Assembly (NCBI GenBank): GCA_009602725.1 | Contig: WELB01000221.1 | Coordinates: forward strand, 68,848-94,286 | Reading direction: 5' to 3' | DNA length: 25,439 bases | Origin: Spirogloea muscicola | Lineage: Eukaryota > Streptophyta > Zygnematophyceae > Spirogloeales > Spirogloeaceae | Shown: piece after piece, positions 1-15,167 of the stretch | How positions within the stretch are numbered: position 1 is the first letter of the stretch | How the letters are laid out: each line of letters starts with the position of its first letter | The notes under the pieces: generated by a model | What the model was told of the DNA's origin: nothing | Databases searched by the model: none | The model's input: the letters and a program-made list of their open reading frames with translations, nothing else | Translations under genes and position numbers: made by a program

Positions 1-6014
<6,014 letters not shown>

Positions 6015-6765
6015 GCAATGCATTCCTGTTGACTGTGTGACAACAAGATTTTCCCATTCCCAGATTGACAAATGTATCCTCATTTTTCGTGATCTTGTTG
6101 ACAATCGTTAGTACGTCTAGCGTGTCAATTATTCAGCTGAACAGCTGTCCAACTGCTGATCAGTGGGTGTAGTATTATATAGCAGATTTTGCAGCACATC
6201 GTCCATTTATGGTGGATCAGATAATCAATGACAAAATTTGGCTATTGAGAGTCCACGAGAAAAGAAGAAAGAAATGTAGCAAGCAAGGCCATTGGCTCAG
6301 TGGACTTCTGCATATGAAATCACGTTACACATACAGCCGCTTCACGAAGGCAGTCATCCCACACTGGCGCCGGGAAAATAATTGGTGTCATTGAGGACAA
6401 AGACTTTGGACCAACCTGATGAGTATTCAGCACTTGACTAGGAGGAGGTCAATGACAGATGGATGCCCAACCGCTGATCTCTTAACAGGGCCCATTAGCA
6501 AGGGTCAGGCTCGGGCCTGAACAAAGGCCAGCGTCTGCGTACTAACAAGAACTCTGAATTCAGAGAGGAGGAGTAACAGTTTTCCATTAGCCTGCAGGAG
6601 GCCCAAGGCAGCTCTAAAGCGCCTGCTCAGAAGGCCAGCTCCGTCTGACCCAAGAGCTGACAGTGACGAGCACCAGTCCTCGGCATGGGAAGTCAGTAAC
6701 CCTCCACGATTGTGCAGCAGTAACATGAAACGAGGGCAGGTGTTGGCACCAACTCTCAGCCTCGG
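6015..6765. other. Convergent intergenic region (3' UTRs of F2KP and ferrochelatase)
   Basis: 751 bp separate the two facing stop codons. No conserved coding segment was recognised on either strand. A minus-strand TGTAA, the polyadenylation motif common in green algae, lies at 6325-6329, about 440 nt past the ferrochelatase stop. No plus-strand TGTAA was found for F2KP. Confidence 0.6.
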
Positions 6766-9700
6766 TCATCGCAGCAGGGGCAATATGCCCCACTGGTGAA
6801 GCACGCCCTGCCCGGACGTGACCTCCAGCAGGAGCAGCGCCAGCACGGCGAGCATCGCGGCGCGGCCGTTCCACGTCTCCGCGCTCTTCGTCCAGCCCCA
6901 CTCCCACAGTGCCACGGGCGCCGGCAGCTCCCGCCGCTGCGAGTCGTACGTCGCCAGCAGCTCCTCCACGCTGCCCAGCGGCACCAGCGACTGCAGCACG
7001 AGGTGGCCGATCTCGGAGTGAGCACGACGAGCTCCAACATTGCTCTCGAAGCAACGACAGTGACAGCATGGCCAATCTTGCAACAGATGCAAGTATCTGT
7101 GGACAACACAAGTTAGCGAGCTCTCTTTGTTAGCTGGAAGGCAGGCTGAGCGCAAAAGCGCGGCATGCCAGGCTGCAAAGAGCACGTCAAGGGCGTAACC
7201 TGCTGCCAAGATTCAAGCCTTCCTAGCTGGGCTGCTAAGTATGCCGCTGTATGAGAGGCCCAGCACAGATAGTCCTCGGCGGCAGCACAGCCAGCCAAAG
7301 ACACCCAGCCGCAGCACATAGAGTGGACAAGATGACTGAGCAAGTGCGGCCAGGTTGCGGAGGCCGACCAAACCGCTCTGCATGAACGGGCTCGTTCGTC
7401 AGCTGCCAGCGTGCAGTGCACTTGACTCCCCCCCCCCCCCACGTCTATGACTTTTGCAACCAACAATTTGTTGCTTGAGCACTCCGTGTCAGACTAGATG
7501 CCATTGTGAGAACGACGCTTCCTGCAGGTTGCTGACAAAGACTGGAACTTACCGATTAATTCTAGAAGCAGTTAAGCGTTCATTGGGCAAAGCTAGGATG
7601 GAAAGCCTAGATATGATGTTGCTTCATGAGGCTGGCAGGATGGCCAATGGCAGAGCTCCCACGGAGAGCTTGTAATATGCATCTGCATACACTTGTAGAT
7701 TACCTGCCGAGTCTCCAAGCCCGACGCCGCCATGGCGCCAACGTACGGCAGGGCCTCCAGCACCGCGTCTGCGAGGTCGTCGATGAACCGCGGCTCGCAG
7801 TTCAGCGCTGGTACTCGGCCCCACTCTTTGATACCTGACGCTATAGCGAGCTCCTTGTACTCCACATCAATCTCCTCCAGTGTCTCTATGTGCTCGCTCA
7901 CAAAGCTGGAAAACAGTGACAAGCGCATCTTTGTCACTGTAAACAAGCACGATCATACAGCAGCAAGACCGTCACAATGGAGACTATTATTTACTGAACA
8001 AGACCAACCAATAGTTGTGACTCAATCAAGTGACGCAACCGAATAACACCAGACAGCTGAGCTGAGTGAGACCGAGCCACACGCTCAAAAAGGATTCATG
8101 CAGCACGGCGGCAAATCCTAAGGAAACCCCCGAATATTTCCAGCACAATTTTTACCTGATGGGGACAGCAAGCAGGCTCTTCACGCCATTCTGGCCAAGC
8201 TCTGCGATAGTCGCGTCCGTGTATGGTTTTAGCCACTCCACCGGGCCCACTCGACTCTGCAGGACACAGTGAAGCGTTTGAGTCTGTGAAGAGCAGCGGC
8301 GGCTGGTCCAGCAGCAACCGAGAGGGTGCTTGTCTATGTGAGGTGAGAGTACAAGGAGACACGAGCTGCGTCACTCTGTCACATGAGGTGATCATGAGAG
8401 AGGACTCAAAAGTTGTGGGCGCTGCGGCAGTGAAAGCGAGCATTGCTTCTACCTGATACGCAAGCGTGTGCGGGTTTGGGGAGCCCAATCTCCGAAGTTC
8501 GTCCATGATGAGCTCCACACACTCCTCCATCTCCGCCTTGTAAGGATCGCCCGCCTCCTCGACGTATGCCACTGGCACACCATGCGCGGAGAAGAAGATA
8601 TTGACACCGGAGGGGTCAGCGAACTTGCGCAGCTCCCTCCGGATCAGGTCGGCCATGGCCTCCACGTAGCCCACGCGCTGGTACCACGACGGAATGACAG
8701 TGTGCTCCATGTTGACGAGGTAATTGTCCTCCCTGCACACAAACGACAATGAAGTTCCTCACTTGAGCGTCAGTGTGTCTGTCGGTCAGGCAACGGCAGA
8801 AACAACACAAGAGCTCGTTCTAGGCAGAGGACCACCAGGACTTCCGTCTTTGTGCAACGGAGACGCCTTCTACAGAAAGCTCAGCCAAAAGCTCCTCCAC
8901 AAATCCTTTCTTAACCCCTAGGCAGCAGAGCCCTTTGGAGAGCAAGCGCGTCTGCAGAGTGTTGACAGTAAGCCTAGAAAGGCCACTCATGGCAAGAAAG
9001 CGACCTGAAGAGCCTCTCGAGCAGCCGGAGGCTTGACCCGCTGGTGGCGATCGAGAACTGCGGGTAAAGCGGCAGCACCACGAGCCTCGTGACGCGGTCT
9101 GCCTTGATCTGTGGCGATCAGTGACGCAGCGCGGCAACTAGGTCAGCATGCAGCCTGCATGCATGAAGAGATGGAGCTCCTGCAACGCCAATCTCCTCCT
9201 CCCGACAATCTTCCCCTGGTAGCAAAGTCCTGAGGCCTGATCTGAGGGGTAGTCGCCCAGAGCTGCCACAAGTGAGTGCATGCATGTGCACGCGACACCT
9301 GCGCAATCGCCTCCTCGGTGAAGGGGTGCCAGTAGCGCATGCCCACGTAGACCTCCGCCAGGAGGTCCTTCTTCGCCAGCGCCCCCTTGAGCGCCTCCGC
9401 CTGTGGCCACAGAGCCACGCAACGCGGCCAGAGCCTCATGAGCCGCAGGCTCTTGGCGAATGCTAAATCAATGGTAGAGCATTCGGCTGTTAAGTGCGAC
9501 TTGAGGGTTCAACACTTTGAGGTAAAGGGTTTCTCACCTACACCACTGGCAAGGTGTATTAAGCTACTGCTAAGCTAGACAGGCCACTGCCAAGCTTCAG
9601 CCTACTTGATCTGTAAATTACTGCAGGCCCTGTTATATCTTAATGCGTTTCTGCTAGAATGGCTAGACTTGGCTGCCAAAGGCGGCCCAAAACTCTGGGC

Positions 9701-9980
9701 ACCCGCCGACATGGCGCGGTGCTGTGGCGTCGGAGGCCCCCACCTGCTCGTCCGTGATGCGGCGGAGCGGCGAGCCGCCGCCAATGGCGGCGTACCCCTC
9801 CTGGCTCTTGGGCGCGCGGAGGCTGGAGATGGCCTGCGCCAGCGGGCGCTGCAGGAAGCGGAAGGGCTTGGGCAGGCGGATGATGTCGGGGTCGGCAAAG
9901 AGGTTATAGAGGAACGGCTGCACGTCGGCCAGCGACTCGGGGCCGCCCAGGTTGAGCAGCAGCACGCCCACGCGCTCCTC
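6766..9980 (-). CDS. FECH: Ferrochelatase with C-terminal chlorophyll-binding (CAB) tail (5' partial)
   Basis: Inserts Fe2+ into protoporphyrin IX to make protoheme, the last step of heme synthesis; plastid-located in plants and algae. Exons in transcript order (minus strand): 9980-9744, 9400-9299, 9108-9005, 8732-8453, 8256-8156, 7905-7704, 6990-6766 (stop TGA at 6768-6766). All splice phases agree. Visible landmarks: [12 protein letters not shown] at the start of the catalytic fold, [42 protein letters not shown] with the catalytic-site His, [12 protein letters not shown] with the conserved Glu, and [11 protein letters not shown]. The last exon encodes a linker, then [20 protein letters not shown] and one hydrophobic helix. 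This is the CAB-like extension of photosynthetic-lineage ferrochelatases, thought to anchor the enzyme in thylakoids. The first exon or exons, with transit peptide and start, are not visible and may lie in the gap at 10139-10832. HSCB is divergent upstream. Confidence 0.95.
7428..7440 (+). repeat. Homopolymer C tract (C13)
   Basis: Thirteen consecutive C residues in the last ferrochelatase intron (6991-7703 on the minus strand). Simple repeat whose exact length may be a sequencing approximation. Confidence 0.9.
9455..9533 (+). pseudogene. tRNA-Asn(GUU)-like relic in a ferrochelatase intron
   Basis: The segment contains GGTAGAGC, then TCGGCTGTTAA, then GGGTTCAAC, in the order and spacing of a tRNA D-arm, anticodon loop (GTT) and T-arm. 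It reads most like an organellar or bacterial trnN. The anticodon and T stems pair poorly and no acceptor stem is evident, so this is a decayed copy, a tRNA-derived repeat or chance. It lies in the intron 9401-9743, antisense to ferrochelatase. Confidence 0.3.
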
Positions 9981-10088
9981 CTGGACCAGAAAACAGCGCG
10001 GGCGGGGTTCGACCCTGAGACGTGAATCTCGGAAGGCCTTATCTCAGCGATATGCACAGCGATGGCCGGCCATGGGAGCGCCGCAAGG

Positions 10089-10090
<2 letters not shown>

Positions 10091-10119
<29 letters not shown>

Positions 10120-10138
10120 CGTGCCTGCGGCGGCGCGG
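10091..10138 (+). repeat. GGC triplet repeat at left edge of assembly gap
   Basis: About nine consecutive GGC units followed by GC-rich sequence up to the first N. Similar GGC-rich sequence resumes at 10857-10887 inside HSCB exon 1 (a Gly run), so the gap probably reflects hard-to-sequence GC-rich DNA. Confidence 0.85.
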
Positions 10139-10832
10139 NNNNNNNNNNNNNNNNNNNNNNNNNNNNNNNNNNNNNNNNNNNNNNNNNNNNNNNNNNNNNN
10201 NNNNNNNNNNNNNNNNNNNNNNNNNNNNNNNNNNNNNNNNNNNNNNNNNNNNNNNNNNNNNNNNNNNNNNNNNNNNNNNNNNNNNNNNNNNNNNNNNNNN
10301 NNNNNNNNNNNNNNNNNNNNNNNNNNNNNNNNNNNNNNNNNNNNNNNNNNNNNNNNNNNNNNNNNNNNNNNNNNNNNNNNNNNNNNNNNNNNNNNNNNNN
10401 NNNNNNNNNNNNNNNNNNNNNNNNNNNNNNNNNNNNNNNNNNNNNNNNNNNNNNNNNNNNNNNNNNNNNNNNNNNNNNNNNNNNNNNNNNNNNNNNNNNN
10501 NNNNNNNNNNNNNNNNNNNNNNNNNNNNNNNNNNNNNNNNNNNNNNNNNNNNNNNNNNNNNNNNNNNNNNNNNNNNNNNNNNNNNNNNNNNNNNNNNNNN
10601 NNNNNNNNNNNNNNNNNNNNNNNNNNNNNNNNNNNNNNNNNNNNNNNNNNNNNNNNNNNNNNNNNNNNNNNNNNNNNNNNNNNNNNNNNNNNNNNNNNNN
10701 NNNNNNNNNNNNNNNNNNNNNNNNNNNNNNNNNNNNNNNNNNNNNNNNNNNNNNNNNNNNNNNNNNNNNNNNNNNNNNNNNNNNNNNNNNNNNNNNNNNN
10801 NNNNNNNNNNNNNNNNNNNNNNNNNNNNNNNN
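10139..10832. other. Assembly gap (694 N)
   Basis: Unknown bases between ferrochelatase (-) and HSCB (+). By position it should hold the start and transit-peptide exons of both genes and their promoters. Open frames that cross it are meaningless. Confidence 1.
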
Positions 10833-12719
10833 GCGCCTGCTGGGCGTGCGGCGCGCTGGCGGCGACGGCCGGCGGCGGCGGCGGCGGCTTCTTCTGCTGC
10901 GCCTGCTCGCGCATCCAGCCGCCGGACGCCTCGCTCTCCCACTTTGAGCTCCTGGGCGTGTCAGTGAAAACCCATCTCCGCGTGCCGCCACCAGACGTCG
11001 ATCCCGGATCTCATACTTGACGCCGGTCGAGACTAATCAGTTCACCTCCGCAGGCCGCGGAGCTACCGGCTGGACGTGGGGGAGCTGGAGGGCAAGTACA
11101 AGGCGCTCCAGCGCCGCCTCCACCCCGACATGTTCGCCACCAAGCCCCAGGCACCCACAACCCGCAACCCGCAACCCACAACCCACAACCCAAAACCTGA
11201 AACCCAGAACCATTATCTTGATACTCGACATGCCATAGTCCTCAGCCTGTCTTGCCTCTCCGGCTCGTGGTTATGTGCTGACTCGTGGTTACCGAACGTG
11301 GGTCAGCTTAGCAGCAGGTGATGTACACCTGTCAATGTGCTTGCCTTTGTAGTTAGTCCCCAGCCTGTCTTGCCTCTGCGACTCGTGGTCACGTGCTGAC
11401 ACGTCATTACTGAACGTTGGTGATGTACACCTGTCAATGTGCTTGCCTTTGTACTTAGCCACTCAGGCCCTCCATCCCTCAACAAGCACTCCAATCTCCT
11501 CCGACTCGGCTGAGCGGGGCACCAGATGGGCCACTGCAGGAAGACCAGGCCTTCTCGCGCGACCAGTCGGCGCGCACGATCGGCGCGTACTACGCCCTGC
11601 TGTCGCCTCTCTCCCGCGCCCGCCACCTTGTAGGTACGCACGACGCAGCTGGCCCAAGTGGCACCCGAGGCCACAGTGCACTGTCCAGCTCAGGTTCTAG
11701 TTGTTACATGCATATTAGAATCATGGGCCTCATCCGTTTCCCATGAACCTGACTATGGATCTGACTGTGAGGAAGCCTAGCCTTGCTGCCTGGCAGGCAG
11801 CGCCGGAAGCTGACGTTTCAAGGGCTGCCAACGTGACATCCCTGCCACCATCTTCGTGGTGCTCAGCTGCAGTTGGAGGGCCTGCGCGTCGGCGACGAGG
11901 CAGAGGGCACAATCCAGGATGATGGCCTCCTCACAGAGGTGATTTGTGCTCAAGGCCGTCATGCGGACCAGTGGAGCCGCTGCTTGCGCTGCTCAGAAGC
12001 TTTCCTTAAAGCGGGGGGTTTGTCAGTATGTTTCAGGACTAGGGAGCAGCGCAAAGCTCCTCCCTAAATGTGTTTGTAGCACTCTTCAGATTGATCTCAG
12101 TCCCTTCCACGTCTGCCCCCTCGTCTAGCTCCTGCCTCTCCCCACAGCCCGCCTCCACACACTCTTTTCTTCTCATGCACACTGCTTCCTGTCGCTGCCC
12201 TTCACCTCCCTTTTGCTCAATTTCTCGCACCTTAGTGAGCTCACCAGCGTGCCTCTGTGTCGAGAACAGGGACAGCTTTGTGAAAGATAAGCCACCATAG
12301 AAGCTTCCCAGCAAGCACCCTCGGTGTGTTACAAGGCGTGCCCAATGCTTTGTCTCCAGCTTCGGTTGCTGAGGAAGCATCGTGTGTTGCAGATTCTTGA
12401 AGTCCGTGATGCAATAGACAGTGCCGATGACGAGACAGTGCTGAGGCGACTGCAGGTGGAGGTGAGCACAACCTGCAATGTGTGCATGGCAACATGTTCG
12501 CATCTCTTGCGCTTTTCGTATCGCCCTGACTTCATGCTTCTTTGCAATCACTAAAGTCTTGCATATCATGTCCAGCAGAACGAGGAGAAGCTGCAAGCCT
12601 GCGATGCCGCCCTTGCGGAGGCTTTCACCAAGGGAGACCTGTTGTCAGCTACTGCACAGACGCGCCGGATGTCTTACCTCCAGCGCATTAGGGAGGAACT
12701 TAGCAGCAAGCTGCCATGA
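10833..12719 (+). CDS. HSCB: HscB/Jac1-type J-domain co-chaperone of Fe-S cluster biogenesis (5' partial)
   Basis: HscB stimulates the Hsp70 that releases Fe-S clusters from the ISCU scaffold, normally in mitochondria. Inferred exons: 10833-10959 (cut by the gap), 11054-11150, 11540-11629, 11867-11938, 12393-12461, 12576-12719 (stop TGA 12717-12719). They join in phase to about 198 visible residues; the start and targeting peptide are missing. Seen in order: a zinc-site pair CWAC...FFCCAC at 10838-10903, as in animal and plant HSCB; IQPPD; FELLGVPRSYRLDV; the J-domain HPD motif in LHPDMFA; AYYALLSPLSRARHL; and the C-terminal three-helix ISCU-binding domain (LLQLEGLRVGD, LLTEILEVRDAI, ending RIREELSSKLP). 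Exon 2 has no nearby GT donor: either a GC donor (AG|GCACCC) is used, or exon 2 runs to 11237 through a heptad repeat, adding 29 residues in frame. The last exon may begin at 12579 instead (CAGCAG acceptor). Confidence 0.92.
11153..11210 (+). repeat. Heptad minisatellite, telomere-like (ACCCRCA)n
   Basis: About eight 7-bp units of the form ACCCACA/ACCCGCA/ACCCAAA. On the minus strand these read TGTGGGT-type units, resembling a degenerate TTTAGGG array. They begin 3 bp after HSCB exon 2 and stay open in the HSCB reading frame. Confidence 0.85.
11237..11454 (+). repeat. Two diverged tandem units in HSCB intron 2
   Basis: Unit 1 (11237-11350) and unit 2 (11355-11454) share AGTCCYCAGCCTGTCTTGCC, an ACTCGTGGT core and the ending GATGTACACCTGTCAATGTG. 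Unit 2 has a deletion of about 14 bp. The shared end extends into the element also found at 357-416 in F2KP. Confidence 0.8.
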
Positions 12720-13799
12720 GGAGCAAACCGGGAGAGAAGTTGCAACCAAGAGCAGCAATCAATGTGAACAAGGTGTTGTCCCACGGCTTCAGCAACAAGG
12801 AATACCTCAACCTCGCAGCTTACTGAAAGGGCGGACAAAAACCTGGCTGAGGAAGTACTTGGCAGCTTTGCTGCAACAACATACATCATCATTGCTCAAC
12901 ATCATACACCTCCTGCACCTTGAACAACTCGAAAGCCAGCTGTGTGGAGCTCTTTAACATTCAGACGTGGACTGCTATTCTAAAGATCCAGAAAAGTCCT
13001 TGGACTCATCAAAAGTACATGTGACATATTGACTCTGATGTTACGGAGCCCAAGCGTAGCAAGGCCTGGGCGGCTTTTAACAGCCTTGTAAATCTCAAAG
13101 CCCAGCAGCTGTACCATTGCAATGGCATCAAGTAGGCTCAACGAGAGCTGCTAGCTGTGGAGCTTAGTCAGCAGGTCTTCGCCGGCTGGTGATGCGATTG
13201 CCATGATGATAGTTGCAGCCAAGCTGCACCCCTTGTCAAAGAGCAACCAGCACCTCACTGTGGCTTACAATTTGCTGCAATGAGCGCCGGAATCACAGCT
13301 CGCCCTCTGCCGTAGTGCAGCCTTCACTCCAAGCATTGTTGCTCTCACCTGAGCACACAACACTTAAATAGTCTTGTGGGCTTCAGTTTCAGAGCCTTCA
13401 GTCAGAATACTCCATGGCTCAAGTTAAAAGCATCCGGCTGCCATATCATCCATGCCCAGTTGCATTGCTAGCAGCACTACCTTGCAGCAGTCTTGCAAGG
13501 TTGGACGTGGGTGAGTGCCGCAGTCTCACCTCGCCCAATGCCGCCTCCTTCACTTGCAAACGTTTGCATCATGTACTCGAGCACACTTTTGGAAACAACG
13601 TGGGCTTCGCTTCTCAGAACCTCTCGGTGGAGAACCCCATTGGCCCAAGCACCAGCACGCCATCGCGAGGTCATGCATATTAACTGCAGATTTCGAAAGT
13701 CCATCTTGCGGCAAACTCAGAGGTTATTCATCGCCATTGGCATTTGTTTCTGAAAAAGCTATCCACGAGCCGTGCAGACCACTTGCCAGACCACATGTT
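12720..13799. other. Intergenic, no gene recognised
   Basis: Sequence downstream of HSCB. The first part should be its 3' UTR; a plus-strand TGTAA at 13087-13091 is a candidate polyadenylation signal, about 370 nt after the stop. Short open frames show no family signature. Minus-strand sequence at about 13700-13800 may be a further decayed end of the adjacent gypsy integrase (a MPMAMNNL-like stretch), but this is weak. Confidence 0.5.
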
Positions 13800-14205
13800 C
13801 ATCGAAATTGACTATCAGTAACAGTACTGATATTAGCAGAAACTGGATGTCTACCAAACAACAGATAGTATGGACTTAAGCTGGAAATTGAAACCTGGTT
13901 AATAGTGCGATACCCCATGATCAACAACGGTAATAGTCCGTCCCAACGATCTAAGCCATGTTTCATAGCAGATTTCCTCAGATTCCATCAGAAGTTTGTA
14001 CCATCCGTTCTGCCAATCTATCATCTTGCAGATGATCGCGAGAGATGAGACATGAGTTTTGATCCTTCCAATTTCCTCATAGCTCTGTGCAAGCGTGAAA
14101 TCCTTCTACTTTTCCATACCTCATTCCATGATCTATTCACGTCATTTGTCAGTCTAGATACTCTCATCGACATCACCTCGCAATGGACACCATCTGGCAT
14201 GACAG
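13800..14205 (-). pseudogene. Ty3/gypsy integrase relic
   Basis: Read on the minus strand, the segment follows the order of a Ty3/gypsy integrase core. It starts at GMPDG-like sequence, then SRLTND...WNEVWK where DRxxxFTS..FW..LWK is expected, then HLQDDRLAERMVQT at 14034-13993 (family HPQ..G..ER). After a frameshift comes WDGLLPLLIMGYRT, then SSLSPYYLLFGRHPV, and a stop at 13802-13800. The catalytic Glu of the ER motif is present, but the second Asp region is degraded and several shifts are needed. It is dead, has no recognised LTRs, and is unrelated to the intact copia element nearby. Confidence 0.75.
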
Positions 14206-14720
14206 GTGACGCCTTTGAAAGGCCAGCCCAGAAGAAAGAGCTCGCCCATAGAAGAGAGGGGCTGGCAGAAGCCAGCCTAAAAAGAAGGAATCGACAAGGT
14301 CCAAGGGCCGGAAGGTGCACACCACAAAACCGCTCTCCATGACTCCTGCTACTGGACGCTCAATCATCTGGATATAACAATTCATATTTATGAACATATT
14401 TATGAAAAGGCGGAAGAGCGTCACTGCGTGAAAGAGCCCCAATACGAACGCACAAGGTCTGAAGAAGCGAGACAGCGCTAGACCATGCTTAGGACGCGCC
14501 CAGCATGCTGATGAAGAAGAGAAGGGGCGAGGGCTGCAATGAGAGATGGGCTTGCCCAAAGGTGACCATGACTAGATAAAGAAAAGGAGCAGCTTGTCCA
14601 GGAGGCGCGAGGGCGGTGAAAAGCCGGCCCACGAAGGACACAACAAGGTCCAGAGGACGGAAAGGGTGATGATTTGCCAAGCTATCTTCGCCGATGTCGC
14701 AGAAGAGCCGTTCAGACGTC
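14206..14720 (-). repeat. LINE-family 3'-end modules left of the copia insertion
   Basis: Minus-strand copies of the hairpin module seen throughout 19738-24515: a GCCAGCCC at 14222-14229, a GGCTGGC-AGAA-GCCAGCC hairpin at 14259-14278 with a CTCGCCCAT flank, and a GCCGGCCC variant at 14623-14630. Segments resembling AACAAGGTCCRRRGG follow. Copies are diverged and fragmentary. The copia element inserted at the right edge of this tract. Confidence 0.65.
14383..14406 (+). repeat. Two tandem 12-mers CATATTTATGAA
   Basis: Exact tandem duplication in an AT-rich patch within the repeat tract. No function is inferred. Confidence 0.9.
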
Positions 14721-14725
14721 AGTGG
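14721..14725 (+). repeat. Left target-site duplication AGTGG
   Basis: AGTGG lies immediately before the TG of the 5' LTR and is repeated directly after the 3' LTR at 19733-19737. Five bp is the typical copia target duplication. Confidence 0.93.
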
Positions 14726-15167
14726 TGTTGAATATTGTAATATGTTGAATCGGCGGGTCGGGGTGGGTGACCATCCCGCCCGTCTATTGGGCCCTGAGAG
14801 TCTCCCCTGGATAAGGGAGGCCTCGGGCGCCCGTCGTGCTTACTCTCCACATCTGAGGCCACGCGGTGCGCCCGTGCGCCCTAGCCAGGCTGCCACCCAC
14901 CTTGGGTGAGAGCGGAGCCTGTGCTGTCTGACTGTCTGTCTGAGATCCAAGTCTGTCTACCACCATGAGTACATCTGCGTCTGAGTCACTGCGACGAGGT
15001 CGCTCTGCTGGGCCGCCGTCTCAACGAGGGCCACCGCCTCAACGAGGCCGATCTGCTGGACCTGGAGGACGCTCAGTGGAGGAGCAAGACTGGAGAGACA
15101 CAGATGCTGAGCGACCCGTGTACAACACAGGTCAGGTGCAAGAGCGCGCAGCACAGGACGGTTTGCA
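14726..15167 (+). repeat. 5' long terminal repeat (442 bp)
   Basis: Begins TGTTGAATATTG and ends GTTTGCA. Relative to the 3' LTR it differs at 14829 (G/A), 14841 (T/C), 14911 (A/G) and 15165 (G/T). It should contain the promoter and transcript start before the gag ATG at 14965, but no clear TATA box was recognised. A TGTAA sits 10 bp from the left end. The last 203 bp are protein-coding, which is unusual for an LTR. Confidence 0.96.

Noticed and set aside
6614-7209. Additional minus- and plus-strand frames around the ferrochelatase last exon
   Set aside because: Only the frame with the CAB motif continues ferrochelatase. The exon start at 6990 is set by the conserved [12 protein letters not shown] junction, so upstream codons to 7209 are intron.
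9602-11020. Several long frames spanning the N block on both strands
   Set aside because: They exist only because N codons are read as open. The flanking parts are antisense to, or out of frame with, ferrochelatase and HSCB exons.
14736-14740. TGTAA at the start of the LTR as the copia polyadenylation signal
   Set aside because: A poly(A) site this close to the LTR start would require transcription to begin within the first few tens of bases; nothing supports this.
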